DNA of 64,000 nt from positions 930,001 to 994,000 of the forward strand of contig CP082782.1 of assembly GCA_028752135.1 (NCBI GenBank). The letters are read 5' to 3'. Origin of the DNA: Ehrlichia sp028752135 (lineage in GTDB: Bacteria > Pseudomonadota > Alphaproteobacteria > Rickettsiales > Anaplasmataceae). Of the stretch, positions 9,791 through 20,123 are shown in pieces. Every line of letters starts with the position of its first letter. Position 1 is the stretch's first letter. Below the pieces are notes generated by a model. The model saw nothing but the letters and a program-made list of their open reading frames with translations, did not search any database and was not told the DNA's origin. The translations under genes and the position numbers were made by a program.

Positions 9791-10573
9791 TTATCTCTCT
9801 AAAGCAGCACTGCCTATACACTGAACAATATCTACCGTACTAACCTTTATAGTTTTTGTTACATTGTTTTTAGTAACTTTTCTAGTATAAAATAAATTGC
9901 CTTTTTCACTAAAATAATCAAGATAATACGCATCTCCTTCATGCATATCCTCTACTAATGGACCTATTAACTGAATATCAAACACATGATTAAACAACAT
10001 TGCAATTCTTTTTTGAATTAGAGGAAGACAGGTATGACGTTCTGTATCTTCTACTGTACGCCGATAAGATACTTGTGGTAAACCTTGAGGATACACAAAC
10101 AATATAACTTCATACGTTTCGTGTTGTAATAAATTTCTTTTCTTAACATAACTATATAATGGCGTTACTTTTCTACATCCTGGAGAAATAGAATAACCAT
10201 CATGTCTACTTATTCCACATCCTATCAATATATCTCTAGTCAATATTATGCCATTATTTACTATAGAATATATTGACAGTTCTCTTAAGAAAAAAATTAC
10301 AAATTTACTATACCCTGTTCCGTCATTATAAATTAAAAAACAGGCCTTTCCCTTAAAATTTTTATAATTATCAATATGAATAACAGAATAATTTTTAAAC
10401 TTTACACCATACATATTATTACGAAATTCAGAGTCAATTTCAGTACTAGTATCAGCCAATTTCTTACTTTCATCTTGTGTAACATAAGTACCATCTTTTC
10501 TATTAAACTTACATATATTAGCAGGAACAAGCATAGGCAGTCCTTCTCGTGAGAATAAAAATATTAAGTTCAT
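9791..10573 (-). CDS. Hypothetical protein, paralogue of the next gene upstream
   Basis: I do not recognise a function. The 260-residue product has no signal peptide or membrane helix. Its N-terminus, MNLIFLFSREGLPMLVP, resembles that of the gene at 11250-11855 (MSLIFVFMHDGSPLLFP), and both then have a hydrophilic stretch with YGVKFKNYSVIH or YGFQFDSFYCVT. The start is supported by AGGGAAA 8 bases upstream. It reads as a soluble, probably lineage-specific protein. The pair sits between nuoJ and nuoF, separated by long noncoding gaps, so each is likely transcribed alone. Confidence 0.75.
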   Translation of the reverse strand: MNLIFLFSREGLPMLVPANICKFNRKDGTYVTQDESKKLADTSTEIDSEFRNNMYGVKFKNYSVIHIDNYKNFKGKACFLIYNDGTGYSKFVIFFLRELSIYSIVNNGIILTRDILIGCGISRHDGYSISPGCRKVTPLYSYVKKRNLLQHETYEVILFVYPQGLPQVSYRRTVEDTERHTCLPLIQKRIAMLFNHVFDIQLIGPLVEDMHEGDAYYLDYFSEKGNLFYTRKVTKNNVTKTIKVSTVDIVQCIGSAALER

Positions 10574-11249
10574 ATTATAATTTCCCTATTATTAGCTTTT
10601 TACATTATCTTATTTAAAATTTAAACAAGATCAATTAAAAATTAAATTAAATAAAAAACTATAGAATTAAAATCCCTTGTTAAAGCTTTTTATTCCACGA
10701 TTTCAATAAAGAATTAGAATAAATCTTATAGTCCACAATATAAAAAAAGCAATAAATAATACATTTCTCATTTAAATATATGTATAACTATAGACACAAT
10801 TTCTGCACAAGTATAATATCAAAAAAAGCTCAACATTTAACAATTTGTTTCCTATTATTTGATTTATTTATAATTACACTTATAGCACTTATAGAAATAT
10901 ATTAATATTTGAACTAATTTTTAAGGGTAATAAAAAAAGATTTTGATTGTTATACAGAGATTATAAGATGTTATTCAACAATATAAACTACATACCGAAA
11001 AATAGGATAGTAATAGAACTAACATCGTAAAAAATGAAACCAACTAAGATACACTCATATCTAAATATGGCAATCTATACTTTATTATCATAATTTAGCA
11101 AAACCACATTTATAAATAATTCCATCCATATACATGGTTCTAATTTTATACATAAACTTAACTCTTTCTCAATATAACAAACTGGATTTAAAAAAGTTGA
11201 TTTTACAATACCATTTAGAAAATAATAAATATTTATAGGCAATTTGTTG
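10574..11249. other. Gene-free gap between the paralogous pair
   Basis: 676 bases of very AT-rich DNA. Both strands are full of stops and I recognise no coding relic, tRNA or strong hairpin. It must contain the promoter of the 9791-10573 gene near its left end. Confidence 0.5.
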
Positions 11250-11855
11250 TTATTCTTTTAACCCCATAATGTAGTATACTTTATCTTGGCTAACCTTAAC
11301 ATCTTGTAATACCATTGGTTCCCATGCTCTATGAAAATACACACCTTCATTATCAATAAAGTCAAATATTACAGGTCGAGGGTCATCTTTTTCATTAACA
11401 ATTTTCATACGACACTTATTCAACTTGTATACCCCCTTTACAAAATCCCGTGTCTTTTCATTAGTAGATATATCTTCTGGATTAACCACTCCATATGAGA
11501 ACACTGTCCTTTCATATAACTTCACACCATACCTTAATATATAACGATGCTGTGGTACAGGAACTGCACAAACCATATATCCGCATACTCCTTTCCTATT
11601 TTTACCAAAACAGATTAACATCTCTGTTCCCAAAGACGTACTTGTAACACAATAAAAGCTGTCAAACTGAAATCCATAAAGGTCATAATGGGGATGTCTC
11701 TGAAAAAAAGGATTCTCATGAACATCCTCAGCAAGAAAACCCTTCATAACACTCTCTTTTGGATAATAAACATTGCGACTTTTATCATATTGTACTCTGC
11801 GCACGGGAAATAATAGGGGAGAACCATCATGCATAAACACGAATATAAGACTCAT
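11250..11855 (-). CDS. Hypothetical protein, paralogue of 9791-10573
   Basis: Function unknown. The open frame begins at 11873 (MLPESYMSLIF), but I take the second Met at 11855 because it lines up with the start of its paralogue and has GAAAG at ribosome-site distance. The result is about 201 residues. Shared features are the MxLIFxF--G-P-L-P start, an aromatic tyrosine-containing stretch (VYYPKES) and YGFQFDSFYC. It has Cys residues, no membrane helix and no signal peptide. Tandem duplication followed by divergence is inferred. Confidence 0.72.
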   Translation of the reverse strand: MSLIFVFMHDGSPLLFPVRRVQYDKSRNVYYPKESVMKGFLAEDVHENPFFQRHPHYDLYGFQFDSFYCVTSTSLGTEMLICFGKNRKGVCGYMVCAVPVPQHRYILRYGVKLYERTVFSYGVVNPEDISTNEKTRDFVKGVYKLNKCRMKIVNEKDDPRPVIFDFIDNEGVYFHRAWEPMVLQDVKVSQDKVYYIMGLKE

Positions 11856-11873
11856 ATAACTTTCAGGTAACAT

Positions 11874-12480
11874 ACTATATGCTGTCTATATTACACAAAT
11901 AACACAATAAATTCAATTGAAAATATATTTTTTTAATCTTCAAATATCTAATTAATAAAGACATACTTTAATATTTAAATAAAAAAGTATATTTCTTTTA
12001 TTATATTATTGAGAAATAAATTTTAAATTATTCCCTAATTTAAAATATAGTATATATTTTTACTAATTTACCAACAAAAATTAGATATAAAATAATCAAT
12101 ATTATTAGATAATTTATATAAATCCTTTTTATTTACTAAATAACATATATCTTTAACAACTTTCTATAATCAAAAAACATAAAGAATAATGACCATAGTT
12201 CGCACATTACTTTAAAGAAAATAAGTACTAATGTAAATCTAAATCATCAAAATCATAGTAACAATTAACTTATATAGACTAATAACATACTTAGCACAAT
12301 ATATATGCTTTAATTTATAATAGTTTTTAGCGAATAAAAATTTAATACTTTAATCAAAAGCAACATTTAAAAAACAAACTACAAAATTATTGTTCTTAAC
12401 AGTCAAAATATACATGAACAAGAATATATTAATAAAAATAGTCATTACAATAACAGCTTCATTGAATATTGTAAATATAA
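11874..12480. other. Gene-free gap upstream of the 11250 gene
   Basis: 607 bases, strongly A/T, with stops in all frames. I see no recognisable gene remnant or RNA. It separates nuoF from the hypothetical pair. Confidence 0.5.
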
Positions 12481-13770
12481 CTATATATACTTCTTATGAT
12501 TTCTTGTATAATGCTTAATTCGATCTTCAATTACATCACGAAAATGTCTAACTAAACCCTGTACAGGCCAAGCAGCAGCATCACCAAGAGCACATATAGT
12601 ATGTCCTTCTATTTGATGTGTAATGTTTAATAATAAATCAATATCATCAGATGTAGCTTCACCTTTTACCATTTGTTTCATGATTCTCCAAATCCATCCA
12701 GTACCTTCACGACATGGTGTACATTGTCCACAAGATTCATGCATATAAAAATGTGATAATCTCTCTATTGCTTCTATTAAATCTGTAGATTTATCCATAA
12801 CTATTAATCCTGCAGTCCCTAATCCTGATTGTACTGCTCTTAAAGAATCAAAATCCATGGTTACAGTATCACAAATAGCTTTTGGAAGCATTGGTACTGA
12901 TGAACCACCAGGAATTACTGCTAATAAGTTATCCCATCCTCCACGAACACCTCCAGCATATCTTTCTATCAGTTCTCTCATGGGAATTCCTAATTCTTCT
13001 TCTACATTACATGGATTATTAACATGTCCTGATATACAAAAAATTTTGGTACCAGTATTATTTTCTTTTCCAAGGGATGCAAACCAGCCACTACCCCTCC
13101 TCAAAATTTCACTAACAGTTGCAATAGTTTCAACATTATTAATAGTAGTAGGACAACCATATAATCCTATTGCAGCTGGAAATGGAGGCTTTAATCTTGG
13201 CATACCTTTTCTCCCCTCTAGAGATTCAAGCTGAGCTGTCTCCTCTCCACAAATATATGCTCCAGCCCCCCTATGAATGAAAATATCTAAATCATAACCA
13301 GATTTACATGCATTTTTTCCAATCAATTTTGCTTTATATGCTTCCTTTAAAGCTTCAGATAACACTAAATATTCATTATAAAATTCACCACGAATGTAAA
13401 TATAAGCTGTAGTTACATTCATTGCAAATCCAGCTATTAATATACCCTCAATAAGTCTATGTGGTTCATACCTTAATATATCGCGATCTTTACATGTGCC
13501 AGGTTCTGATTCATCAGCATTAACAACTAAATATGCTGCTTGTCCTCCTTTTCTAATTTTTGGCATAAAACTCCACTTCATGCCTGTAGAAAAACCTGCT
13601 CCACCTCTACCACGCAATCCAGATTTTTTAATTTCTTGAATAATATGTTCTTGTCCTAGATTTAATATTTCTAAAATATTACTCCAAATACCTCTACTTT
13701 TTGCAGATTTTAAAAATGGAGAGCTTAAACCATCAAGATTAGTAAATATCTTGTCACTATCTTTTAACAT
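12481..13770 (-). CDS. nuoF: NADH-quinone oxidoreductase subunit F
   Basis: NuoF is the peripheral complex I subunit that binds NADH, FMN and one [4Fe-4S] cluster. The 429-residue protein shows the FMN/NADH glycine-rich motif KSGLRGRGGAGFSTGMKW, NADESEPGTCKDR, the second loop GAGAYICGEETAQLESLEG, and the cluster motif ESCGQCTPCREG with a later Cys in HTICALGD. It is full length. It lies apart from nuoJ-N, as nuo genes are scattered in this group, and downstream of tRNA-Ile. Confidence 0.96.
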   Translation of the reverse strand: MLKDSDKIFTNLDGLSSPFLKSAKSRGIWSNILEILNLGQEHIIQEIKKSGLRGRGGAGFSTGMKWSFMPKIRKGGQAAYLVVNADESEPGTCKDRDILRYEPHRLIEGILIAGFAMNVTTAYIYIRGEFYNEYLVLSEALKEAYKAKLIGKNACKSGYDLDIFIHRGAGAYICGEETAQLESLEGRKGMPRLKPPFPAAIGLYGCPTTINNVETIATVSEILRRGSGWFASLGKENNTGTKIFCISGHVNNPCNVEEELGIPMRELIERYAGGVRGGWDNLLAVIPGGSSVPMLPKAICDTVTMDFDSLRAVQSGLGTAGLIVMDKSTDLIEAIERLSHFYMHESCGQCTPCREGTGWIWRIMKQMVKGEATSDDIDLLLNITHQIEGHTICALGDAAAWPVQGLVRHFRDVIEDRIKHYTRNHKKYI

Positions 13771-13919
13771 AAGTTTTATACAAATATGAGAAATAATTAA
13801 TTTAAACTAACAAACTTTAATAATGACCTACAATATAAACACATCGATACATGATTATACTAAATATATATAAACTTTAAAAAACAAAAATACATTTATC
13901 ATATATGATTGAATTTAAG

Positions 13920-13993
13920 TGGGCCTGGGAAGAGTTGAACCTCCGACCTCACGCTTATCAGGCGTGCACTCTAACCACCTGAGCTACAGGCCC
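13920..13993 (-). tRNA. tRNA-Ile (anticodon GAU)
   Basis: Read on the minus strand, a 7-bp acceptor stem GGGCCTG/CAGGCCC closes a 74-base cloverleaf. The anticodon loop is CTGATAA, giving GAT. The T arm contains GGTTCAA. No CCA is encoded after the discriminator A. It lies 13 bp downstream of rpmA on the same strand and is probably co-transcribed with rplU-rpmA. Confidence 0.96.
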
Positions 13994-14006
13994 TTAATAA
14001 AAGTAA

Positions 14007-14273
14007 CTAAGAAGCAGAGCTGATTTCTAAAACATCAACAAACATTTTATTTGAATTTCCTTTTCTAAAATAAACAACTCCCGATATCTTAGAAAAGATA
14101 GTATGATCTTTCCCTATACCAACATTTTTTCCAGGATGATACTTTGTACCCCTTTGACGTATAATAATATTACCAGGAATTACTCTTTCACTACCAAATT
14201 TCTTTACCCCTAATCTTCTACCTCTCGAATCTCGACCATTACCGGAGCTACCACCAGATTTTTTCGTAGCCAT
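14007..14273 (-). CDS. rpmA: Large ribosomal subunit protein bL27
   Basis: The 88-residue basic protein begins MATKKSGGSSGNGRDSRGRR, the conserved N-terminal tail that reaches the peptidyl-transferase centre, and continues with VIPGNIIIRQRGTKYHPGKN. Full length. It follows rplU by 5 bp, the usual L21-L27 pair. Confidence 0.97.
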   Translation of the reverse strand: MATKKSGGSSGNGRDSRGRRLGVKKFGSERVIPGNIIIRQRGTKYHPGKNVGIGKDHTIFSKISGVVYFRKGNSNKMFVDVLEISSAS

Positions 14274-14278
14274 AATCT

Positions 14279-14587
14279 TTACTCCACATTATTAATTTTA
14301 GTAACACGCAAAACAGTCATATATTGCCTATGACCATTTTTTCTCCTATAATTTTTACGACGTTTCTTCTTAAAAATTATTATCTTGTCATTTCTACACT
14401 GTTCAAGAACTGAAGCTGTAACAGTCGCATTTTGTGTAAAAAGAATGTTGTTATTAACATCAGTTAAGGCAATCACATTACTTAAAGTGACCTCTTCTCC
14501 TACAACTACATCTAACTTTTCTATCCTTATGACATCTTGTTCTTTTACCTTATATTGCTTTCCACCAGTTTCAACAATAGCGAACAT
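14279..14587 (-). CDS. rplU: Large ribosomal subunit protein bL21
   Basis: A 102-residue protein with MFAIVETGGKQYKV at the start, KIIIFKKKRRKNYRRKNGHR for rRNA binding and a C-terminal TVLRVTKI. It heads the rplU-rpmA-tRNA-Ile cluster. It is divergent from eno; the 185 bp between them must hold both promoters. Confidence 0.97.
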   Translation of the reverse strand: MFAIVETGGKQYKVKEQDVIRIEKLDVVVGEEVTLSNVIALTDVNNNILFTQNATVTASVLEQCRNDKIIIFKKKRRKNYRRKNGHRQYMTVLRVTKINNVE

Positions 14588-14772
14588 AATACTTCTCTAA
14601 CATTTATAAACGAATCATCAGATCAGTAATTTTGCTTAATATAATACAATATGTCAATAACATTGTTGCTCTATTTAATTAAATCATATATCTGAGAATA
14701 CATTTACATTTTACACAAAAGCTATTACTATCATGTTTGAAATTTGTTAATAAAAATGGAAAAGGTAGCATT

Positions 14773-16038
14773 GTGTCCAGAGCAACAGTTAACAACATAT
14801 TAGCCAGGCAAATTCTAGATAGCAGAGGATATCCTACTATTGAAGTAGAAGTAGTATTATCAAATCACGTTAGAGCTAGAGCATGTGTACCTTCAGGGGC
14901 TTCAGTAGGAAAATTTGAAGCTGTAGAATTACGAGACAATGATAAAAGCTATTACCATGGATATGGTGTAACAAAAGCAATTAACCTAATTAACTCAGAG
15001 ATTACACCTCAAATTATAGGCATAGAAGTATTAAATCAAGAAAAAATAGATAGTACATTAATTGAAATAGACGGAACAAATAATAAATCAAGAATCGGAG
15101 CAAACTCCACACTTGCAATATCACTAGCAACCATAAAAGCTGCAGCCTTAACATTAAATATTCCTTTATATCAATACTTGGGAGGAATTACAGCAAAAGT
15201 TCTTCCAACTCCACTTATTAATATCATCAATGGTGGAATGCATGCAGACAATAATCTAGATTTTCAAGAATTTATGATTATTCCAAACGGAGCTAATAAA
15301 TTTGAAGATGCAATTAGAATGTCAGTTGAAGTATTTTTCAAATTAAAGCAAATTCTTAAACAAAAACAATATAATACTAATGTAGGAGATGAAGGAGGAT
15401 TTGCCCCTGACATTAAAAATAACACTGAAGTATTTGAAATTATTATCGATGCCATAGAAAAATCAGGATATAAAATTTATCAAGATTTTTCATTAGGATT
15501 AGATGTTGCTGCATCCACTTTCTATAAAAACCAAAAATATAAATTTGCAGATCAAGAATTAAATTCTCAAGAGTTAGTTGCATACTATAAAAACATAGTT
15601 TCACAATATCCTATTATCTCAATTGAAGATCCAATTGCAGAAGAAGATAAATCAGGATGGAAACTCATCACACAAGAATTAGGAGAGAAAATACAAATAG
15701 TAGGAGATGATTTATTTGTAACCAATTGTAAGCTAATTCAAGAAGGTATCAACAACAATATAGCAAATGCAGTACTAATAAAACCGAATCAAATAGGAAC
15801 TATAACTGAAACCTTAAATGCCATAAGGCTTGCTCAAAAAAATAACTATAATGTAATAATATCCCATAGATCAGGCGAGACAGAAGATACTACAATTTCC
15901 CATATAGCTGTAGCAACAAATTGTGGACAGATTAAAACTGGTTCTTTATCTAGATCTGAACGTTTAGCAAAGTATAATGAGTTGTTATACATAGAAAAAT
16001 TATTAGATATTTCAGCAATATATTATGGAGCGTTATGA
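14773..16038 (+). CDS. eno: Enolase
   Basis: Enolase interconverts 2-phosphoglycerate and phosphoenolpyruvate in the cytoplasm. Visible are ARQILDSRGYPTIEVEV, SGASVGKFEAVELRD, the catalytic Glu region NVGDEGGFAPDI, metal ligands in LDVAAS, SIEDPIAEED and VGDDLFVTN, the catalytic Lys in VLIKPNQIGT, and SHRSGETEDT. I choose GTG 14773, preceded by GGAAAAGG at good spacing; the frame is also open to a TTG at 14737 without a site. About 421 residues. It overlaps obgE by 4 bp (ATGA), so the two are coupled. Confidence 0.95.
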   Translation: MSRATVNNILARQILDSRGYPTIEVEVVLSNHVRARACVPSGASVGKFEAVELRDNDKSYYHGYGVTKAINLINSEITPQIIGIEVLNQEKIDSTLIEIDGTNNKSRIGANSTLAISLATIKAAALTLNIPLYQYLGGITAKVLPTPLINIINGGMHADNNLDFQEFMIIPNGANKFEDAIRMSVEVFFKLKQILKQKQYNTNVGDEGGFAPDIKNNTEVFEIIIDAIEKSGYKIYQDFSLGLDVAASTFYKNQKYKFADQELNSQELVAYYKNIVSQYPIISIEDPIAEEDKSGWKLITQELGEKIQIVGDDLFVTNCKLIQEGINNNIANAVLIKPNQIGTITETLNAIRLAQKNNYNVIISHRSGETEDTTISHIAVATNCGQIKTGSLSRSERLAKYNELLYIEKLLDISAIYYGAL

Positions 16039-17057
16039 GCTTTATCGATGAGGCAAAAGTTCATTTAAAAGCAGGAAATGGTGGACATGGATGCAGTAGC
16101 TTTCGGCGTGAAAAATTTATTGAATTTGGTGGACCCGATGGTGGCAATGGTGGTAACGGTGGTAATATTATTTTTTCTACAAGCCACCATATCAACACTT
16201 TATTATATTTTAGATATAAACAGCACATAAAAGCAGAAAATGGAACTCATGGATCTGGTAAGAAAAAATTTGGATCATCAGGCAAAGATGTTATTGTACA
16301 AGTTCCTATAGGAACTCAACTATATGATGAAGAAGGTACATTAATTGCAGATCTCAACTCTCAAAATCAAAAATTCATAGCAGCATATGGCGGTAAAGGT
16401 GGTATAGGAAATGCTAACTATAAAACTTCTACTAACAGAGCACCTAGACATTTTACTTTTGGAGAAGAAGGAGAAGAAAAGCACATTATACTAAAATTAA
16501 AGATTATTTCTGACGTTGGTATAATAGGACTACCTAATGCTGGAAAATCAAGTTTCTTAGCTTCATGTACTAAATCAAAAACAAAAATTGCTGATTATCC
16601 ATTTACAACCTTAGAACCACATTTAGGAGTCGCTTTTATTAACAACAGAGAACTAGTATTAGCCGACATACCAGGATTAATCCCTGGAGCACATTTAGGT
16701 TATGGAATAGGAGATAAATTTTTAAAACATATCGAAAGATGCTCTATATTACTACATCTTATAGATTGCACATCAGATAATATTATCGATTCATATCAAT
16801 CCATCAGGAAAGAACTATTACTTTATAATGAAGAATTATCCCACAAAACAGAATTTATAGTATTAAACAAATGTGATTTACTAGATAAAAAAGAAATAGA
16901 TAAAAAAAAGCAATTATTATCGAATTACACAAAAAAAGAAATATTTACATCATCTATAAAAAATAATCGCAATCCAATTTTATCTACCTTAAGCAACCAC
17001 ATAAATAAAATAAACTCCAGTATTGAATCATACATATATGATCCATTCAATACATAA
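16035..17057 (+). CDS. obgE: GTPase Obg
   Basis: Obg is a ribosome-associated GTPase for large-subunit assembly. The 340-residue protein has the glycine-rich Obg fold (FRREKFIEFGGPDGGNGGNG), then the G domain with GLPNAGKSS (P-loop), DYPFTTLEP (switch I), DIPGLIPGAH (switch II), NKCD (G4) and SSI (G5). The C-terminal extension found in some species is absent. It follows eno with a 4-bp overlap. Confidence 0.96.
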   Translation: MSFIDEAKVHLKAGNGGHGCSSFRREKFIEFGGPDGGNGGNGGNIIFSTSHHINTLLYFRYKQHIKAENGTHGSGKKKFGSSGKDVIVQVPIGTQLYDEEGTLIADLNSQNQKFIAAYGGKGGIGNANYKTSTNRAPRHFTFGEEGEEKHIILKLKIISDVGIIGLPNAGKSSFLASCTKSKTKIADYPFTTLEPHLGVAFINNRELVLADIPGLIPGAHLGYGIGDKFLKHIERCSILLHLIDCTSDNIIDSYQSIRKELLLYNEELSHKTEFIVLNKCDLLDKKEIDKKKQLLSNYTKKEIFTSSIKNNRNPILSTLSNHINKINSSIESYIYDPFNT

Positions 17058-17852
17058 TAATAAATTCCTTCTATAAAAAATAAAAAAAACAATAATTTTT
17101 AACCAATATTAAAAGTGAACCTTCAATACATAGTAAAAAATTATCCTCAACAATTAATCACCAAGAAAAATAATACCTTAAATACTATATTTAAACTAAT
17201 TAATATAAAAACACTCTATAACCAATGTTATTAAAGCATAAATAAGTGAAAACGATATAGCAGACAATATATAAATGCAGATTAACACTAAAATCATTAT
17301 TAGCCCATAAAAAAATAATTATATAAGATAACTTAAATCCAACATTGCATGTTCACAAAAACCATAGATATACACTCAAAATAGCATAACCAGAATGTGT
17401 ATAATACTTTAATTATACTATTATAAAAATTACCAATTCACTTACTCACCACTAAATTATTACAACAAAACTTATCTTAAAATTTCAGATATAAATTGAC
17501 TAACAAACTCAACTATATCTTTTTCTAGATTACATTTGTTATTATTTTTTATATAGCTTTACAATTCTCTAACACACTTTTTTTATCAATAAAAATATAA
17601 AATTTTATTAATTATTTCCAATTATGAATAACTCTATTTACTAGATAACAAAATCTCTTTTTAATAAAATTAATTTTTAGCGTTATTCCTACTTCGCATT
17701 ATGTTATTCATTATTCAGTAAATATCAAACACTTATCAACTAAGTTTAAACTTGATTATTAAATTTAATATAATAAAAAAATTTAAATTACCAATATATT
17801 ATTTAGAATACAACACTGATAAAACATCATGAGATTTACAATAAATATATAT
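17058..17852. other. Long gap between convergent obgE and rsmH
   Basis: 795 bases of AT-rich DNA with no convincing gene. On the minus strand at 17472-17699, just beyond the rsmH end, there is protein-like debris in shifted frames with internal stops (MRSRNNA, FIKKRFCYLVNRVIHNWK, CNLEKDIVEFVSQFISEILR). I cannot identify it and it may be chance in AT-rich DNA. Confidence 0.4.
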
Positions 17853-18745
17853 TCATACTTTTAATATAGCACGCAATTTTGCAGACCTAGCTCTAGGATT
17901 ACCAGATATTTCTTCAAGAGTTGGCCTAATAACCTTCTTATTAATTAATTGAAACCCTGAATTACTCAATGTAATATCTCTATTACACAGTAATTTAAAT
18001 ATCACCTTTACAATTCTATCCTCTAACGAATGAAAAGAAACTACTATAATTTTTCCCCCGGATTTAACAAATCAGATGCACAAATTATACCCTGTTCTAA
18101 CTCTTCTAATTCCCTATTGACCCATATTCTAAGCGCTTGAAATGTTCTTGTTGCAGGATCAATATTATGATTTTTACTACGTGATACTACAGACCTAATT
18201 ATAGATGCAAGTTCACTTGTAGTTTTTATCGTTTTTGTCTTTCTAGTATCAACAATAGCCTTAGCAACTTTTCTTGAATATTTTTCGCCTCCATATTGAT
18301 ATATAATATTTGCTATTTCTTTTTCAGAAGCTGTATTAACAAACATTGACGCATTAACACTATTTAAAGAAGGACTCATTCTCATATCAAGCGGCCCATC
18401 CTTAGAAAAAGAGAATCCACGATTTGCATCTTCCAACTGCATCGAAGAAACTCCTATATCAAATATTATACCATCAACCTTTTCTAATTGAGCATGATGC
18501 AATATTTGTTTTATTCTACTAAATCTATCAACGCAAAAATGTATTTTATCTGGAAAATTCTCTAGCAGCTCCTTATAAAAAATTTCAGTATGCTCATCCT
18601 GATCAATAGCATAAACTTTACAGTCAGCAGAATTCAAAATTGCTTTACTATATCCTCCTGCTCCAAATGTTGCATCAACATATATTTTACCATTCTGAGG
18701 ATACAGTATATTTAACATCTCTTTTAGTAAAACAGGAGTATGCAT
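17853..18745 (-). CDS. rsmH: 16S rRNA (cytosine-1402-N4)-methyltransferase, frameshifted
   Basis: RsmH (MraW) methylates C1402 in the decoding centre using SAM. The first part shows MHTPVLLKEMLN, YVDATFGAGGYSKAIL (SAM motif), GVSSMQLEDANRGFSF, GPLDMRM and RTFQALRIWVNRELEELE. It stops after LLNPGEKL, while the next frame gives IIVVSFHSLEDRIVK and on to RSRSAKLRAILKV and a stop at 17853. One extra C in the C5 run at 18055-18059 restores the canonical LLNPGGKIIVVSFHSLEDR and a 297-residue protein. It is isolated from other cell-wall genes here. Confidence 0.88.
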
Positions 18746-18962
18746 ATATCAATCTCTAAATTTATCTCAGCAAAATTAACTTAGTTATTCATCATTACAT
18801 GAATTTTATTAATATCTTAATTTAAACATAACTCTTTTAAATCAAACCTATATAAAATAAACTTGATTAATAAACCACAATAAACGTCTAGAGTACGTAA
18901 AAAATACCTATATTATAAATATAGTATTAAACACATCATATAAAAGCAAATTCTTTAAAATT

Positions 18963-19505
18963 TTATGCTTTTTTATATACATTCTTTTCTGTAAGTATCA
19001 TATCCAACACTTGATCATGACTTTCAATAGGTACTTTATCACACAACTGTAAATCATAAGCTACCCCTATAACTTTACAATGCGGCCTTAATGTAGAGAT
19101 AGTATTATCATAATACCCACCTCCAAAACCTAATCTATTCAAATATTTATCAAATGCAACAAGAGGAACTATTAAAACATTCGGAATAACAGAATTAGAA
19201 GTATTCCATTGATGAAATAATAATACCTTACTATTTTTATCCACTACAGGAAGCGCTACCATATGTTTTTGTTGAATTAAATAGTTCATTAACGGTAAGA
19301 CATCAATTTCACCGTCCATAGGCATATATCCGGAAACTATAGATAATTCTTCTATAATTACATTATTAATATAATTTTGCAATAAAGCATAAGATGCTTC
19401 TTCTTTATTCTGCACTTCTTTCCTTAATTTCCTATATTTCTTACGTAATTCAATCTTATGCTGATTAATATCTTCAATAACCACAATTCTACATATGTGA
19501 TACAC
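18963..19505 (-). CDS. fthC: 5-formyltetrahydrofolate cyclo-ligase
   Basis: The enzyme converts 5-formyl-THF to 5,10-methenyl-THF with ATP. The 180-residue frame has the N-terminal ELRKKYRKLRKEV, SGYMPMDGEIDV, and the ATP/substrate loop FDKYLNRLGFGGGYYDNTI, followed by VIGVAYDLQ. The start is a GTG at 19505; a second GTG at 19484 is possible, as no clear ribosome site is seen. Family assignment is firm, the exact start is not. Confidence 0.88.
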   Translation of the reverse strand: MYHICRIVVIEDINQHKIELRKKYRKLRKEVQNKEEASYALLQNYINNVIIEELSIVSGYMPMDGEIDVLPLMNYLIQQKHMVALPVVDKNSKVLLFHQWNTSNSVIPNVLIVPLVAFDKYLNRLGFGGGYYDNTISTLRPHCKVIGVAYDLQLCDKVPIESHDQVLDMILTEKNVYKKA

Positions 19506-20123
19506 TTATTACATAATTTAATATACTAATTCATTATGTCAATTTTTAGTTAATTTGTTATCTATACAATTTAAAAGAAAGAAAAAGTGCATTTTCCTTG
19601 TTTTATATATCCTCTTTTATCTAATTCTTTTCAATTTTTTAAATGCTATAGTAAAAATAATAACTTACATTAGCAACGCAATAAACACAATTATACCCAT
19701 TTTGATAAAATTTAGAACACCTAAAAAAATAATAAAACTATATAAATAAGCTATAACAACTGATTCACAATATAGTAATCCAAAAGAGTTCTTAAAACTC
19801 CACATAAGAAAACACATAAATATATCCAACAATAATTACATTTTTTTCTCTATACAAAATCATTATACCATCAGCCTATTCCTTCACTAAAAATTAATAT
19901 TAATTATTAAACAGAATATTTAAGAGCACCTCAAAGTAAAATTTCATATCATATGAATCAAAACACATTAGACATGCATGTAGGTTAATTTTTAATATAT
20001 TTCCTTTTGGCTTTTTTATCAATTCTATAATATACTTCTTACAATTTTAACTTCTTTAAAATGTAAAAACTTTAAAACAGCATGACATAAATATAATTGC
20101 CTAATTTATTACGATACCTATCC
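19506..20123. other. Gap between fthC and rsmE
   Basis: 618 bases, AT-rich. A 64-codon frame at 19555-19749 on the + strand starts with TTG, has no ribosome site and codes only hydrophobic and Lys/Ile residues, so I do not call it. Nothing else is recognisable. Confidence 0.45.

Noticed and set aside
19555..19749. 64-codon hydrophobic frame after fthC
   Set aside because: TTG start, no ribosome site, composition expected of AT-rich noncoding DNA.
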